Of a stretch of 21,619 bases of DNA, positions 14,700 through 21,619 are shown piece by piece. The stretch spans positions 93,651 through 115,269 of the forward strand of contig DIYF01000106.1 in the NCBI GenBank assembly GCA_002427745.1, written 5' to 3'. The DNA is from Roseivirga sp. UBA6061 (GTDB lineage Bacteria; Bacteroidota; Bacteroidia; Cytophagales; Cyclobacteriaceae). The position numbers were made by a program, and so were the translations under genes. A model generated the notes under the pieces. It had not been told where the DNA came from and did not search any database. It saw nothing but the letters and a program-made list of their open reading frames with translations. Numbering within the stretch: the first letter of the stretch is position 1; every line of letters begins with the position of its first letter.

Positions 14700-15383
14700 A
14701 TGTCCTTATCCGGTGCCCAAAAACAGTTGTTGATTTTATTGGCTTTTCTGGCGGCTGCAGTGGTATTGTGGAATACCTTTTTACTGTATCCGGTAAAGTT
14801 GTTTGTAGTTATGCTGCATGAGATGAGTCATGGACTCATGGCCGAACTATTCGGAGGTGATATCATAAAAATTCAGATTGATTACAGAATAGGTGGATAC
14901 TGTCAATACACGGTGCCTGATAGCTTTCTGGCCAGGTTTATGATTGCCAGTGCCGGTTACCTGGGGAGTTTGTTCTGGGGAGCCCTGATTCTGATTTTGG
15001 CAGTAAGGACAGATAAAGACCGATACATTTCGCTGGGCATAGGGATTGTGCTGCTTCTGTTGAGCTGGTTTGTAATCAAAACGGGAGAGATGTTTGGTAT
15101 CGTTATGACCGTGGGGTTTGGCCTGTTTATGCTGGCTTCTTACAAGTGGTTGTCAGATACTTTTCACGACTACTTCCTCAAGTTTGTGGGTATGGTGAGC
15201 TGTATCTATGTGGTGATCGATATCAAGAGCGACCTGATTGATCGTACGGGTATTGGCAGTGATGCGGATAGTATTGCTGAGATGACGGGAGTGCCCAGCA
15301 TGGTGGTTGGCATTATCTGGTTCTTTATCGCCTCTCTGGTGATCTACTATACGCTCAGATACACTTTCCGCAACCTTCGCTGA
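14700..15383 (+). CDS. M50-type membrane metallopeptidase
   Basis: From ATG 14700 the 227-residue product is a polytopic membrane protein with the zinc-protease motif HEMSHG (H40, E41, H44) near the end of a transmembrane helix, as in the M50B-like site-2 protease relatives (DUF2324/Peptidase_M50B group). There are about six to seven hydrophobic segments; a second metal-ligand motif such as NxxPxxxLDG is not obvious, though TGEMFG and later Asp residues (DLIDRTGIGSD) could contribute. An in-frame TTG at 14640 would add 20 polar residues; I prefer the ATG, preceded by a purine-rich stretch. Whether it cuts anti-sigma factors or other membrane proteins is unknown; no partner is adjacent. Confidence 0.8.
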   Translation: MSLSGAQKQLLILLAFLAAAVVLWNTFLLYPVKLFVVMLHEMSHGLMAELFGGDIIKIQIDYRIGGYCQYTVPDSFLARFMIASAGYLGSLFWGALILILAVRTDKDRYISLGIGIVLLLLSWFVIKTGEMFGIVMTVGFGLFMLASYKWLSDTFHDYFLKFVGMVSCIYVVIDIKSDLIDRTGIGSDADSIAEMTGVPSMVVGIIWFFIASLVIYYTLRYTFRNLR

Positions 15384-15396
15384 TCCGGCTATGAAC

Positions 15397-16515
15397 TCAT
15401 AGACTATCGAGCAATGTACGCCTGATCTTATTGGCAACTCTTACAGGGGCTTTTAAGATAGAGGGATTGTGATCGCGCATGATCACCTGTTTTAAGGAGG
15501 GTTCTTTTTCCTTGTTCGTCAGGTAGTCTGTATCCTCATGAAACTGGTTGATATAGTCTTTGGCTACATATTTATAGGTTTTCCATTCACCTTTGATCTT
15601 GTGCTGGTGATTGCTGACAGACCAGTTCTGGAAAGCCTGTGACTGAAAGAAATGAAAGAGCTGATTGTTTAAAACCGTATAGGGCTGATCGAGACCGTGA
15701 ATAATTCTTAATGAGACGTTTTGCCATTTCATAGAAAAATTCATCCACCAGAGGTAATCATAGAGCGTCACAATCGGTAGTGGTGATTGAGACAACTGTG
15801 GTGCGATGTAATCAATTATATCAAGGGTGTACTTTTCTGTACCCAGCTTCCTGGAAATCACGTAGTCGAGTATCTCTTCATAGGGGCGGTAGGCTTCTCC
15901 TGACATGACTGCGTATTTTAGCTTATCACTGCCAAAGAGCTGGTCGCCATGTTCACCCGTAATGTTGATTTCTGAGAGGTCTATATGGTCATAGATCGTT
16001 TTGTCCATCAGGAGAAACTCCAGGTGTCCTTCGATTTTTTGATGAAAGAAGGAGGGGAATTCAAGAATGGACTCATGAGACAAAAGCACCTTAAGGCGAT
16101 GAAGCTCCTCTCTGCGTTCCAGCTCCTGCATAAGGGCAATCAGGGCTACCGTAGAGTCAATACCTCCCGACCAGAGTACCCGAATGTTTCGTGATCCGGA
16201 GTGGTCAACTATTTCCGCTGCCCGCTGTTCGCACAGCTCCGAAAATGAGAAGTCGGTCCTTGTCAGAGATTCCATGGAGTCGAGCACCTTGAAGTTGATG
16301 CCTGTCTCTAAAACCCCGGTGCGATCTATCAGGGTAGCACCAAAGAAAGTGCAGGCCTTCAGGTAAATCGGGTTGGCTTTTTTGCGCCATTGCCTGCCAT
16401 AAAACAGCTGTTTCTTAGAGAGGTAATAAACCTGATCTTCAGAAGTGGACGAAGATATCACGGGCAAGATTTTTACATTTTTCGGTATAATCGGATAGCT
16501 GTTTTTCCAGCTCAT
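15397..16515 (-). CDS. Asparagine-synthetase-like ATP-pyrophosphatase without glutaminase domain
   Basis: The product of up to 372 residues carries the PP-loop RVLWSGGIDSTVALIAL (S116-T122) and the downstream block TGEHGDQLFGSD (187-197), the counterpart of GEGGDELF in asparagine synthetase B. There is no N-terminal glutaminase domain and no catalytic Cys2, so ammonia cannot come from glutamine in this chain. Enzymes of this subset adenylate a carboxylate and join it to an amine, as in lasso-peptide cyclases and beta-lactam synthetases. The annotated ATG overlaps the upstream 128-aa gene by 77 bp; TTG 16467 or GTG 16461 would shorten the overlap. It is the last gene of a unit with a cupin and a 128-aa protein; no lasso precursor is visible. 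Confidence 0.72.
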   Translation of the reverse strand: MSWKNSYPIIPKNVKILPVISSSTSEDQVYYLSKKQLFYGRQWRKKANPIYLKACTFFGATLIDRTGVLETGINFKVLDSMESLTRTDFSFSELCEQRAAEIVDHSGSRNIRVLWSGGIDSTVALIALMQELERREELHRLKVLLSHESILEFPSFFHQKIEGHLEFLLMDKTIYDHIDLSEINITGEHGDQLFGSDKLKYAVMSGEAYRPYEEILDYVISRKLGTEKYTLDIIDYIAPQLSQSPLPIVTLYDYLWWMNFSMKWQNVSLRIIHGLDQPYTVLNNQLFHFFQSQAFQNWSVSNHQHKIKGEWKTYKYVAKDYINQFHEDTDYLTNKEKEPSLKQVIMRDHNPSILKAPVRVANKIRRTLLDSL

Positions 16516-16825
16516 CAGAAGAGAAGGGAAGCACTTTCACATAGAGTCCCTCCATGACCAGTTTGTCCTTTTTCCTGACCAGGTTAAAAAGCGGGAATCG
16601 CTTCTTGAAAATCCAGAAGCCACTGCTCTCAGCCCTGATTTTCCATTTCGAGCCCGATTTTTTAGCCTTGTAAATGACTTCATATCGCCTGGTATAGGTT
16701 CGCGGACCGGCTTCATAGTTGACCGTTTTTTCTCTGATGACTACGGCACGGTTATTTTCTTTACACATCCTGTTGAAGTCTGCCAAGAACTTATTCAGGG
16801 TCTTTTCAATTTCTACGTCAGACAT
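16439..16825 (-). CDS. Basic 128-aa protein of unknown function
   Basis: I do not recognise this family. The product has an N-terminal helix (DVEIEKTLNKFLADFNRMCK), a central beta-rich Lys/Arg-rich core (TRRYEVIYKAKKSGSKWKIR, then FWIFKKRFPLFNLVRKKDKL) and a C-terminal helix with SSDELEKQLSDYTEKCKNLA. It is strongly basic and has no signal peptide or membrane span. The frame is conserved in codon sense right up to the TGA although 77 bp overlap the asparagine-synthetase-like gene, so both frames may be used. The gene starts 4 bp after the cupin stop, which implies one transcript. A partner or adaptor protein of the synthetase is one idea; nucleic-acid binding is another. Confidence 0.68.
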   Translation of the reverse strand: MSDVEIEKTLNKFLADFNRMCKENNRAVVIREKTVNYEAGPRTYTRRYEVIYKAKKSGSKWKIRAESSGFWIFKKRFPLFNLVRKKDKLVMEGLYVKVLPFSSDELEKQLSDYTEKCKNLARDIFVHF

Positions 16826-16829
16826 GCTT

Positions 16830-17462
16830 TCAGATGTTTATGGTGCCGTTGAACATGGGGTGATTCTTTTCACCGGGCCCCACAGATGAGAATATGTGAA
16901 GGGGCACTGCAATCAAAGGCTGATCCGTGTCCGTTTCAAAATGATGTGGCGACATGGGTTCAAAAACACAGACAGTGCCGGGTTTCAGCACTGTTACGGT
17001 GTTGTGGTTTTCCAGACCTACAATGCTCTTGCCTGTTCCTTCAAGTATCAGTACCACCCGGTAGGTAGAGTGTATATGATGCTCCTGTTCCTTACTATGG
17101 GGTGGAACCTTGAGGTATTGCAGCGTAGGATCACCCGGCCTGAGCGGAGGGAAAATCTGCTTGGTGGAACAGCCGTTAACATAGGGCAGGGTAGTGGTGC
17201 CCTCAAGCGAGTATTGGGCATCCGGGTGCATATAGCCTCTCACGATTGTTGCCAGATGAAAAGAAACCACCTGGCAGGGCCCTTTCCTTACAATAGCTGT
17301 TTTCAGATCCTCACTGAAATAGTAAATACAATCTCCCTTAGAGACTTCAATTACCTGGTGGCCGGTAAAAGCCTGAAAAAAGTATAGCTGGTCAGTACCG
17401 GGTTCGTAGGTACTGACGGTTTGGGAGTCAAAATAATGAACTCCGAATAATCGATCACTCAT
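16830..17462 (-). CDS. Cupin-domain protein heading the synthetase-like unit
   Basis: The 210-residue protein has its cupin barrel at about residues 105-195: KVPPHSKEQEHHIHSTYRVV holds H128, H129 and H131 as likely metal ligands, then KPGTVCVFEPMSPHHFETD with H173/H174 in the second cupin motif. The N-terminal 100 residues are another beta-rich region (ending in TLPYVNGCSTKQIFPPLRPG) that resembles a degenerate first cupin. It might be a metal-dependent oxygenase, epimerase or ligand-binding protein. It starts the unit and is followed after 4 bp by the 128-aa gene. A 95-bp gap with a small CGGAG/CTCCG-type hairpin (about 17473-17491) separates it from the serine hydrolase gene upstream. Confidence 0.78.
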   Translation of the reverse strand: MSDRLFGVHYFDSQTVSTYEPGTDQLYFFQAFTGHQVIEVSKGDCIYYFSEDLKTAIVRKGPCQVVSFHLATIVRGYMHPDAQYSLEGTTTLPYVNGCSTKQIFPPLRPGDPTLQYLKVPPHSKEQEHHIHSTYRVVLILEGTGKSIVGLENHNTVTVLKPGTVCVFEPMSPHHFETDTDQPLIAVPLHIFSSVGPGEKNHPMFNGTINI

Positions 17463-17557
17463 AGAATACTGCCGGAGTGCTTAAAGCTCCGAAGACAGGA
17501 ATTTGCCTATTTCTCAGAGAATATACAACCGAAAGCTACAGGATTATATACGCTCGC

Positions 17558-19243
17558 CTATTGCTTCACAAACAGCAGATTCTGAACGCGGCCATTGGAT
17601 ATTCTAAAGCCTGAAATACGCCCCCGGGCATTTCTCTCAAAGCTTATTTGGTTAAACGACCAGTCATTGCCGTCAAACTTATCTTTCAGAATAGGGCTGA
17701 GGGTAAAGCTTTCAAGTCTTTGATGGCGCGTTATCAATTTGCCGTCTGAGATCAGAATGTGATAGGTGGTCTCCAGTTCGGGGCTGTAGTAACTGCCTGT
17801 GTAGTCATCAATATTAGTAAGCGGGTAATTGACAGGCGTGTAGGCCTCAAGCTGCATTGGCGCATTTGTGCCGATGGTAATGGTCATTCGGGACTTTTCA
17901 GACCCCTCGCTGAACTCAACAAAGACATTGTTGCGGCCATTCATTACTACAAACTTGTTTTTACCAATAGCTCCGAGTTTATCAGGCCGACCATCTCTGG
18001 AGAGTACCAGGCCTCCATCCTTCAATTGTATCTCTGTAGCAAAGGCATCCCGATGATTCCAGTAGTTTCCTGCGTATTGGCTGAGTTGGTTCTGAGCCAG
18101 GGTGATCAGCTCAGGTGCCTCATTTTGGGCAGCCGGTGCCGGGGTTTCGTAGAGTGGTTGCAGATAGAGGTCAGTTACCCGGGCTGCTATTCGCCTGGGG
18201 TTAAAACGCCCGTTGTTGCTTAATACTACCACGGAGAAGTCCTGTTCGGGAAACCGGCTGACAAAGGCACGGTAACCTGCATCAGAGCCGCCATGGTTGA
18301 TTTGGGAAAGTCCGTTGTAAGGGGCCATAAACTGACCAAGTCCACCACCGAAAGTGCGGCCGCTGTTAAGCCTGTTTCTGGTGTTCATCTCTTCTATGAG
18401 CCTTGGGGTGCCTACTTTGGGGTGGTGAAAATTATCTGTCCATAGCGCAAGGTCTTCCACCGTTGTAAAGAGGCTGGTAGCTCCCACATTGGCATAGTTT
18501 AGTGGGGCTTTCAGTATATCCCCGTTCCGTTGAGGACGGTAAGAATAGGCCCGGTTTTTCACAACCTTTTCATGGTCGTCATAAAACTGAGTGTTCTTCA
18601 TACCCAGTGGTTCGAAGATGTTCATCTGAGTAAACCTGGAAAATGACTGACCGGAAACCCGGGATACCACCTCGGCAAGCAGGGTAAAACCGGTATTGGA
18701 ATACATATATTTCTCTCCGGGAGTGAAATTGAGTTCCTTCTGTCGACTGACCATGCTTAGGATGTGATCCATGGTAATAACGTCATCCAGTCGCCAGCCA
18801 CCCAGAATAAGCAGTTCCCACTGGTCTCTGATACCGCTGGTATGATTTGCCAGGTGACGAAGGGTGATCTTCTTGCCAAAGTCAGGTACCTCCGGAATAT
18901 GCTTTCTGATGTCGTCATCCAGGGAGAGCTTTCCGTCTTCCACCAGTAGCATAATGGCAAAGGCGGTAAATTGTTTGGATACAGAGGCTACATGAAATAC
19001 CGTGGCGGGTGTGATCGGAATATCGTACTCAAGGTTGGCACTGCCATAACCCTTTTTAAAAAGAATTTTTCCCTTGTGTATAACTGCTACCGAAGCTCCG
19101 GGAGTATCCGGGTTGTTATAATCGCTGAAGATGGCATCAATTTCGTCTGCTTCGGGAAAGCGTAGTTTCTTATCGCTTTGACATTGGAGAGAGAAGGGGA
19201 GCAGCAGAAAAGTCAGCAGGCTGAGTTTGAAAGAAAGCTTCAT
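17558..19243 (-). CDS. Beta-lactamase-family serine hydrolase with C-terminal DUF3471-like repeats
   Basis: The 561-residue protein belongs to the class C beta-lactamase/D-peptidase fold. Its catalytic set is complete: S87-V-S-K90 (S-x-x-K), Y181-S-N183 (Y-x-N) and H317-G-G (HGG, the KTG-equivalent). The N-terminus is a signal peptide, LSLLTFLLLPFSLQC, which may be lipidated at Cys21 although the lipobox SLQC is imperfect; it acts outside the cytoplasm. After the catalytic domain, two lipocalin-like DUF3471-type repeats follow (from about residue 385, LSQYAGNYW, and 495, DDYTGSYYS). Natural substrates of this group are mostly D-amino-acid peptides or esters; resistance to beta-lactams is not implied. 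It has its own promoter at 19293-19322. Confidence 0.9.
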   Translation of the reverse strand: MKLSFKLSLLTFLLLPFSLQCQSDKKLRFPEADEIDAIFSDYNNPDTPGASVAVIHKGKILFKKGYGSANLEYDIPITPATVFHVASVSKQFTAFAIMLLVEDGKLSLDDDIRKHIPEVPDFGKKITLRHLANHTSGIRDQWELLILGGWRLDDVITMDHILSMVSRQKELNFTPGEKYMYSNTGFTLLAEVVSRVSGQSFSRFTQMNIFEPLGMKNTQFYDDHEKVVKNRAYSYRPQRNGDILKAPLNYANVGATSLFTTVEDLALWTDNFHHPKVGTPRLIEEMNTRNRLNSGRTFGGGLGQFMAPYNGLSQINHGGSDAGYRAFVSRFPEQDFSVVVLSNNGRFNPRRIAARVTDLYLQPLYETPAPAAQNEAPELITLAQNQLSQYAGNYWNHRDAFATEIQLKDGGLVLSRDGRPDKLGAIGKNKFVVMNGRNNVFVEFSEGSEKSRMTITIGTNAPMQLEAYTPVNYPLTNIDDYTGSYYSPELETTYHILISDGKLITRHQRLESFTLSPILKDKFDGNDWSFNQISFERNARGRISGFRISNGRVQNLLFVKQ

Positions 19244-19292
19244 AGTAAGGTTTAAAAAATGAGGAGTAATCCCTTGAGTTAGTTTTGAACTA

Positions 19293-19322
19293 CAAACATA
19301 GTTAAATAACTAATAAATCAAA
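19293..19322 (-). promoter_or_regulatory. Bacteroidota promoter for the serine hydrolase gene
   Basis: On the minus strand TTTG (19322-19319), an 18-nt spacer and TATGTTTG (19300-19293) fit the -33/-7 consensus exactly. Transcription would begin near 19287, about 43 nt before the ATG at 19243. Confidence 0.65.
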
Positions 19323-19374
19323 CGACTAATCCGGAAGGTGTCTTTTTATCGGGCTGTTCTTCGCGGGAAGGTTG

Positions 19375-19413
19375 AAAAAAGAACTCCCTAATTCTGGTCA
19401 GGAGCTCTTTTTT
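19375..19413 (-). terminator. Intrinsic terminator after the VOC-family gene
   Basis: On the minus strand AAAAAAGAGCTCC pairs with GGAGTTCTTTTTT across a 13-nt loop; every position pairs if one G-U is allowed, and the right arm ends in T-rich sequence. It lies about 85 bp after the VOC gene stop and before the serine hydrolase promoter. On the plus strand the same structure also has a T-run but one mismatch, so it may work in both directions. Confidence 0.7.
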
Positions 19414-19497
19414 GTGATGCCATAGGGTAGTATATGCCCTCTTATTTGGCTCTAAGAGCATAGAGATTGAGAGGGCAGTGCCGAATTGGTCAGCTGA

Positions 19498-19863
19498 TTA
19501 CTTGTCAGAGTGCAGAGACACGCGATTGCCCTGGTTGTCTCTGAACATGGCGATAAAACCGTATTCGCCAATACTGATTTTAGGACTGAGAGGCTCTCCT
19601 CCGTTTTGAGCAATCTTCTCGAGGGTAGCTTCAATATCTTCCACACTAAAATAAACCATGCTACCTTCCATAGAGGGTACATATCCTTCTCCCTGAATCA
19701 GGGTGCCTGTCGCTCCTGGCTGAGCGGGGTTGCCGGGAAACCAGGCCATCATACTGCCGCCCATTTCGTTAATCGTCATCTCAATATTAAAAACGGCTTC
19801 ATAGAAGCTTTTGGCCTGCTCAATATTGCTGGCAGGAATTTCAAACCAATTCACTGGATTCAT
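19498..19863 (-). CDS. VOC-superfamily (glyoxalase-like) protein
   Basis: The 121-residue protein is a single VOC unit of two beta-alpha-beta-beta-beta repeats: NPVNWFEIPASNIEQAKSFY with ...MTINEMGGSMMAWFPG, then MVYFSVEDIEATLEKI with EYGFIAMFRDNQGNRVSLHS. This is the common VKWFEI/glyoxalase-resistance group found in many bacteria. Metal ligands are not certain, because the first His/Glu positions are occupied by Asn and Glu. Members dimerise and may act as lyases, dioxygenases or binding proteins; no substrate can be assigned. A strong terminator follows. No clear TAnnTTTG promoter was found upstream; the racemase gene lies 85 bp upstream. Confidence 0.85.
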   Translation of the reverse strand: MNPVNWFEIPASNIEQAKSFYEAVFNIEMTINEMGGSMMAWFPGNPAQPGATGTLIQGEGYVPSMEGSMVYFSVEDIEATLEKIAQNGGEPLSPKISIGEYGFIAMFRDNQGNRVSLHSDK

Positions 19864-19915
19864 AAAAAATAGATTTAATGTGATACTTAATTTAGTCTTT
19901 TGACGAATGAGCTAC

Positions 19916-19955
19916 AAAAAGGGGACGGCCTGACTTCTTTTTTCTCAATCAGCCG
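19916..19955 (-). terminator. Possible terminator at the racemase gene end
   Basis: On the minus strand CGGCTGA, which contains the racemase stop codon, can pair with TCAGGCCG with one bulged G; TCCCC and TTTTT follow. The stem is short and the T-run is offset by five bases, so efficiency is doubtful. Confidence 0.3.
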
Positions 19956-20683
19956 GTTTTGACTGGAATCCAGCCTCTTTGCAGTCCATGCTTATTTTCA
20001 CTGACAGATTCCCTCACTGCGTATTTAGCGAGTAATCGGGTAGAATCCAGAGGTGGAACGGGCGAGTTGGCCTCGTTGATAATGAGTGGAATTTCGGTAC
20101 AGCCTAGAATCACACACTCTGCGCCTTGTTGACGGAGTGTCTCAATGGTTTCCACAAAGAGTTGCGTAGTCGCCTCGGTAAATTCACCATTGCAGAGTTC
20201 GTTGAAGATGGCATCGTGAATCTTTTGCCGGGTAGCTGCCTCAGGAATCAGGCAATCGATCTCCATACGGTCCAGGATCTTCTTGTATACCGGTCCTGTC
20301 ATGGTCCAGTTAGTGCCCAGCAGGGCGGCTTTCGACCATCCATTGGCCTTGATCTCGGTACAAACTACTTCAGCAATGTGCATGCCCGGAAGAGCGAGAG
20401 TGTCAATCACTTTTTCCAGTACAATGTGTGCGGTGTTATCAGGACAGATGAAAAAGTCTGCTCCGGCATCGGCTACCTGCTGTACTCCCTGTGCGAGATA
20501 TTTCGCAACGGTTTCGTGGTCATCGGTATTCCAGCCCGGCATGCTTAGCGACATGGGGATGGCACTGACTACAATATGTGGATGGTTGTGTTCACCAAGC
20601 AGTTTGCCTCCTTCGCGGCAGGCAGTGATAAAACAAAGGGCGCCTCCTTCAGCACTGTGCGCGGCTATTCCGATAGTTTTCAT
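19949..20683 (-). CDS. Aspartate/glutamate racemase-family protein
   Basis: The 244-residue cytoplasmic protein has the two catalytic cysteines of the PLP-independent Asp/Glu racemase fold: ICPDNTAH (Cys80, with N83-T84) and VILGCTEIPL (Cys195, followed by Thr-Glu). N-terminal KTIGIAAHSAEGGALCF and the ALLGTNWTMTGPVYKKIL segment are also typical. It probably interconverts L- and D-aspartate or another amino acid, though related enzymes include hydantoin racemase and maleate isomerase. Compared with the classic IGGMSWEST opening of aspartate racemases the start is atypical (AAHSAEGG), so substrate specificity is open. It lies 182 bp downstream of the LuxC gene on the same strand. Confidence 0.85.
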   Translation of the reverse strand: MKTIGIAAHSAEGGALCFITACREGGKLLGEHNHPHIVVSAIPMSLSMPGWNTDDHETVAKYLAQGVQQVADAGADFFICPDNTAHIVLEKVIDTLALPGMHIAEVVCTEIKANGWSKAALLGTNWTMTGPVYKKILDRMEIDCLIPEAATRQKIHDAIFNELCNGEFTEATTQLFVETIETLRQQGAECVILGCTEIPLIINEANSPVPPLDSTRLLAKYAVRESVSENKHGLQRGWIPVKTG

Positions 20684-20865
20684 AAGTGTAAGTACGTGAT
20701 GATTGACTAAAGGTGGTGTCTGTATTCCTGTATTTCCGGCCGGACTATTGAATATATGGGAGCCGGATGACCCGTGTCGGGAGTGAGCCAGATGTAGGGT
20801 TTGTTTTGGCCGGGTTTTCCAAACGCGCTGGCGTGCGAATGCCTGTAGGAGTGGGGGGCTGAAAG

Positions 20866-21619
20866 TTACAATTCGTCCAGAAACTCCAGGGTATCCACCC
20901 CATCGGCATAATCCCAGAGAGCGGGTTGTTGGGCTTCACCAAAAGCAATACTGCCTTCGTACCAGCCGTGTTCTGAAACGGTGCACTGAATTTTGTCTTT
21001 ATTGGTGGCGAGTTTCAGGTCAAGCTCTGCCGGGTTGGCATAGGTTTCATAGAAGATGACGGAGATAGGCGAGACCAGGTCTTCACTTTCTCTTAGCATA
21101 AAGAAACCAGAATCCAGGTGTGGCTCCCGGTTTACGAGATAAATGGACTTGTTGTAATCGTAGTTGTTGCGGTATTTATGGTGTTCCAGTACAGATTTGC
21201 ATGAATTCAATGCTTCAATAAAGGGAACAAAATCGTAGCCTTCCGGCACGTAAACCTTCGATACATTTCTACAGCCCAGACCATAGTACAGGAAGAGGTC
21301 GTTACCAAGAGCCTGAATGCTTTCTTCGTTCTCATCTCCTCTGATAACGGCTACAGAAGTACGGTTTTGCCTTATAATATGAGGGTTTTTGGCAAAGTAA
21401 TGCTTGAAATAGCGGGCGCTGTTGTCGGAGCCGGTAGCGATGGTGGCATCCATTCCCTGCAGCCTTTCAGTCACTTCAATTCTTTCTGCAAAGGCAGGTT
21501 CGATTTCTTTGATCAGGTTGATGACAAAGAGCATTAAGGCCATATCCTGAGAAGAGAGCTTGATGAGTGCTTTGTGTCCGGCAATCAATACCGAAAGTAA
21601 ATCATGAAACCCCACCATA
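20866..21619 (-). CDS. Acyl-CoA reductase, LuxC family (5' end outside the window)
   Basis: About 250 C-terminal residues are visible; the frame runs off the right edge, so the apparent Met at 21618 is internal. The sequence has the LuxC/aldehyde-dehydrogenase-like features: VGFHDLLSVLIAGHKALIKL (nucleotide-binding core), and FLYYGLGCRNVSKVYVPEGY with the nucleophilic Cys that forms the acyl-thioester. In luminous bacteria LuxC reduces fatty acyl groups to aldehyde; in non-luminous Bacteroidota the homologue is common and its role is uncertain, with no luxA/B or luxD in the window. The C-terminal half (DLVSPISVIFYETYANPAEL) is the usual family ending. TAA at 20866-20868. Confidence 0.88.
   Translation of the reverse strand, partial: MVGFHDLLSVLIAGHKALIKLSSQDMALMLFVINLIKEIEPAFAERIEVTERLQGMDATIATGSDNSARYFKHYFAKNPHIIRQNRTSVAVIRGDENEESIQALGNDLFLYYGLGCRNVSKVYVPEGYDFVPFIEALNSCKSVLEHHKYRNNYDYNKSIYLVNREPHLDSGFFMLRESEDLVSPISVIFYETYANPAELDLKLATNKDKIQCTVSEHGWYEGSIAFGEAQQPALWDYADGVDTLEFLDEL

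Noticed and set aside
16896..17387. 163-codon open frame on the plus strand inside the cupin gene
   Set aside because: It is antisense to a well-supported cupin gene with coherent motifs; its translation shows no fold or motif.
15397..17462. Lasso-peptide biosynthesis cluster
   Set aside because: The synthetase-like gene alone recalls a lasso cyclase, but there is no transglutaminase-like B2, no B1/RRE protein recognised and no short precursor frame in the neighbourhood.
17558..19243. Beta-lactam resistance gene
   Set aside because: The SxxK/YxN/HGG set is shared by many esterases and D-peptidases; the DUF3471-type C-terminal repeats argue for a housekeeping or peptide-processing hydrolase.
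20745..20948. 67-codon minus-strand frame across the LuxC stop
   Set aside because: It overlaps the LuxC 3' end in another frame and has low-complexity Pro/Trp-rich composition typical of a shadow frame.

Overview
The window reads as ordinary, densely packed bacterial chromosome from a Bacteroidota member, most likely of the order Cytophagales (Fulvivirga/Marivirga/Roseivirga-like; the genus is a guess). Evidence: several upstream regions carry the Bacteroidota -33/-7 promoter pattern (TTTG, about 18-20 nt, TAnnTTTG); Shine-Dalgarno sequences are weak or absent; there are many lipoproteins; DUF3471-type serine hydrolases, a two-domain TOBE protein inside a mod operon and a LuxC-type acyl-CoA reductase all fit this phylum. 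I see no rRNA, tRNA, CRISPR array, insertion sequence, phage or integrase gene. No gene-free stretch exceeds 300 bases.

Layout. 1-287: 3' end of a DsbA-family oxidoreductase gene. 290-1814 (minus): a CBM9/DOMON-like lipoprotein, then a TfoX-N protein and an SRPBCC protein as a tight pair, divergent from an HxlR-type regulator (1896-2315, plus). 2283-5742 (minus): a molybdate uptake operon, modA - di-TOBE protein - modB - modC, closely followed by a calcineurin-like phosphoesterase; a 16-bp palindrome lies just upstream of modA. 5951-7853 (plus): a small DnaJ-type zinc-finger protein, a VOC-plus-double-cupin fusion and a 79-aa protein of unknown function. 7995-10348 (plus): a TetR regulator, a class II aldolase-family protein and a bile acid:sodium symporter-family transporter, apparently one transcription unit behind a good Bacteroidota promoter.

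10356-13152 (minus): polyphosphate glucokinase-like ROK protein, PP2C-like phosphatase and a PD40/cadherin-like lipoprotein. 13307-14514 (minus): AraC-family regulator coupled to a small membrane protein, divergent from an M50-type membrane metalloprotease (14700-15383, plus). 15397-17462 (minus): a three-gene unit of a cupin protein, an unrecognised basic 128-aa protein and an asparagine-synthetase-like ATP-pyrophosphatase without a glutaminase domain. 17558-19243: a beta-lactamase-family serine hydrolase with its own promoter. 19498-19863: a VOC protein followed by a strong terminator. 19949-20683: an Asp/Glu racemase-family protein. 20866-21619: LuxC-family acyl-CoA reductase, cut by the window edge.

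The best candidates for something undescribed are the cupin / 128-aa / asparagine-synthetase-like cluster and the TetR / aldolase / BASS module with its VOC-cupin-cupin neighbour. Both are gene-context inferences; neither is proven by sequence alone.
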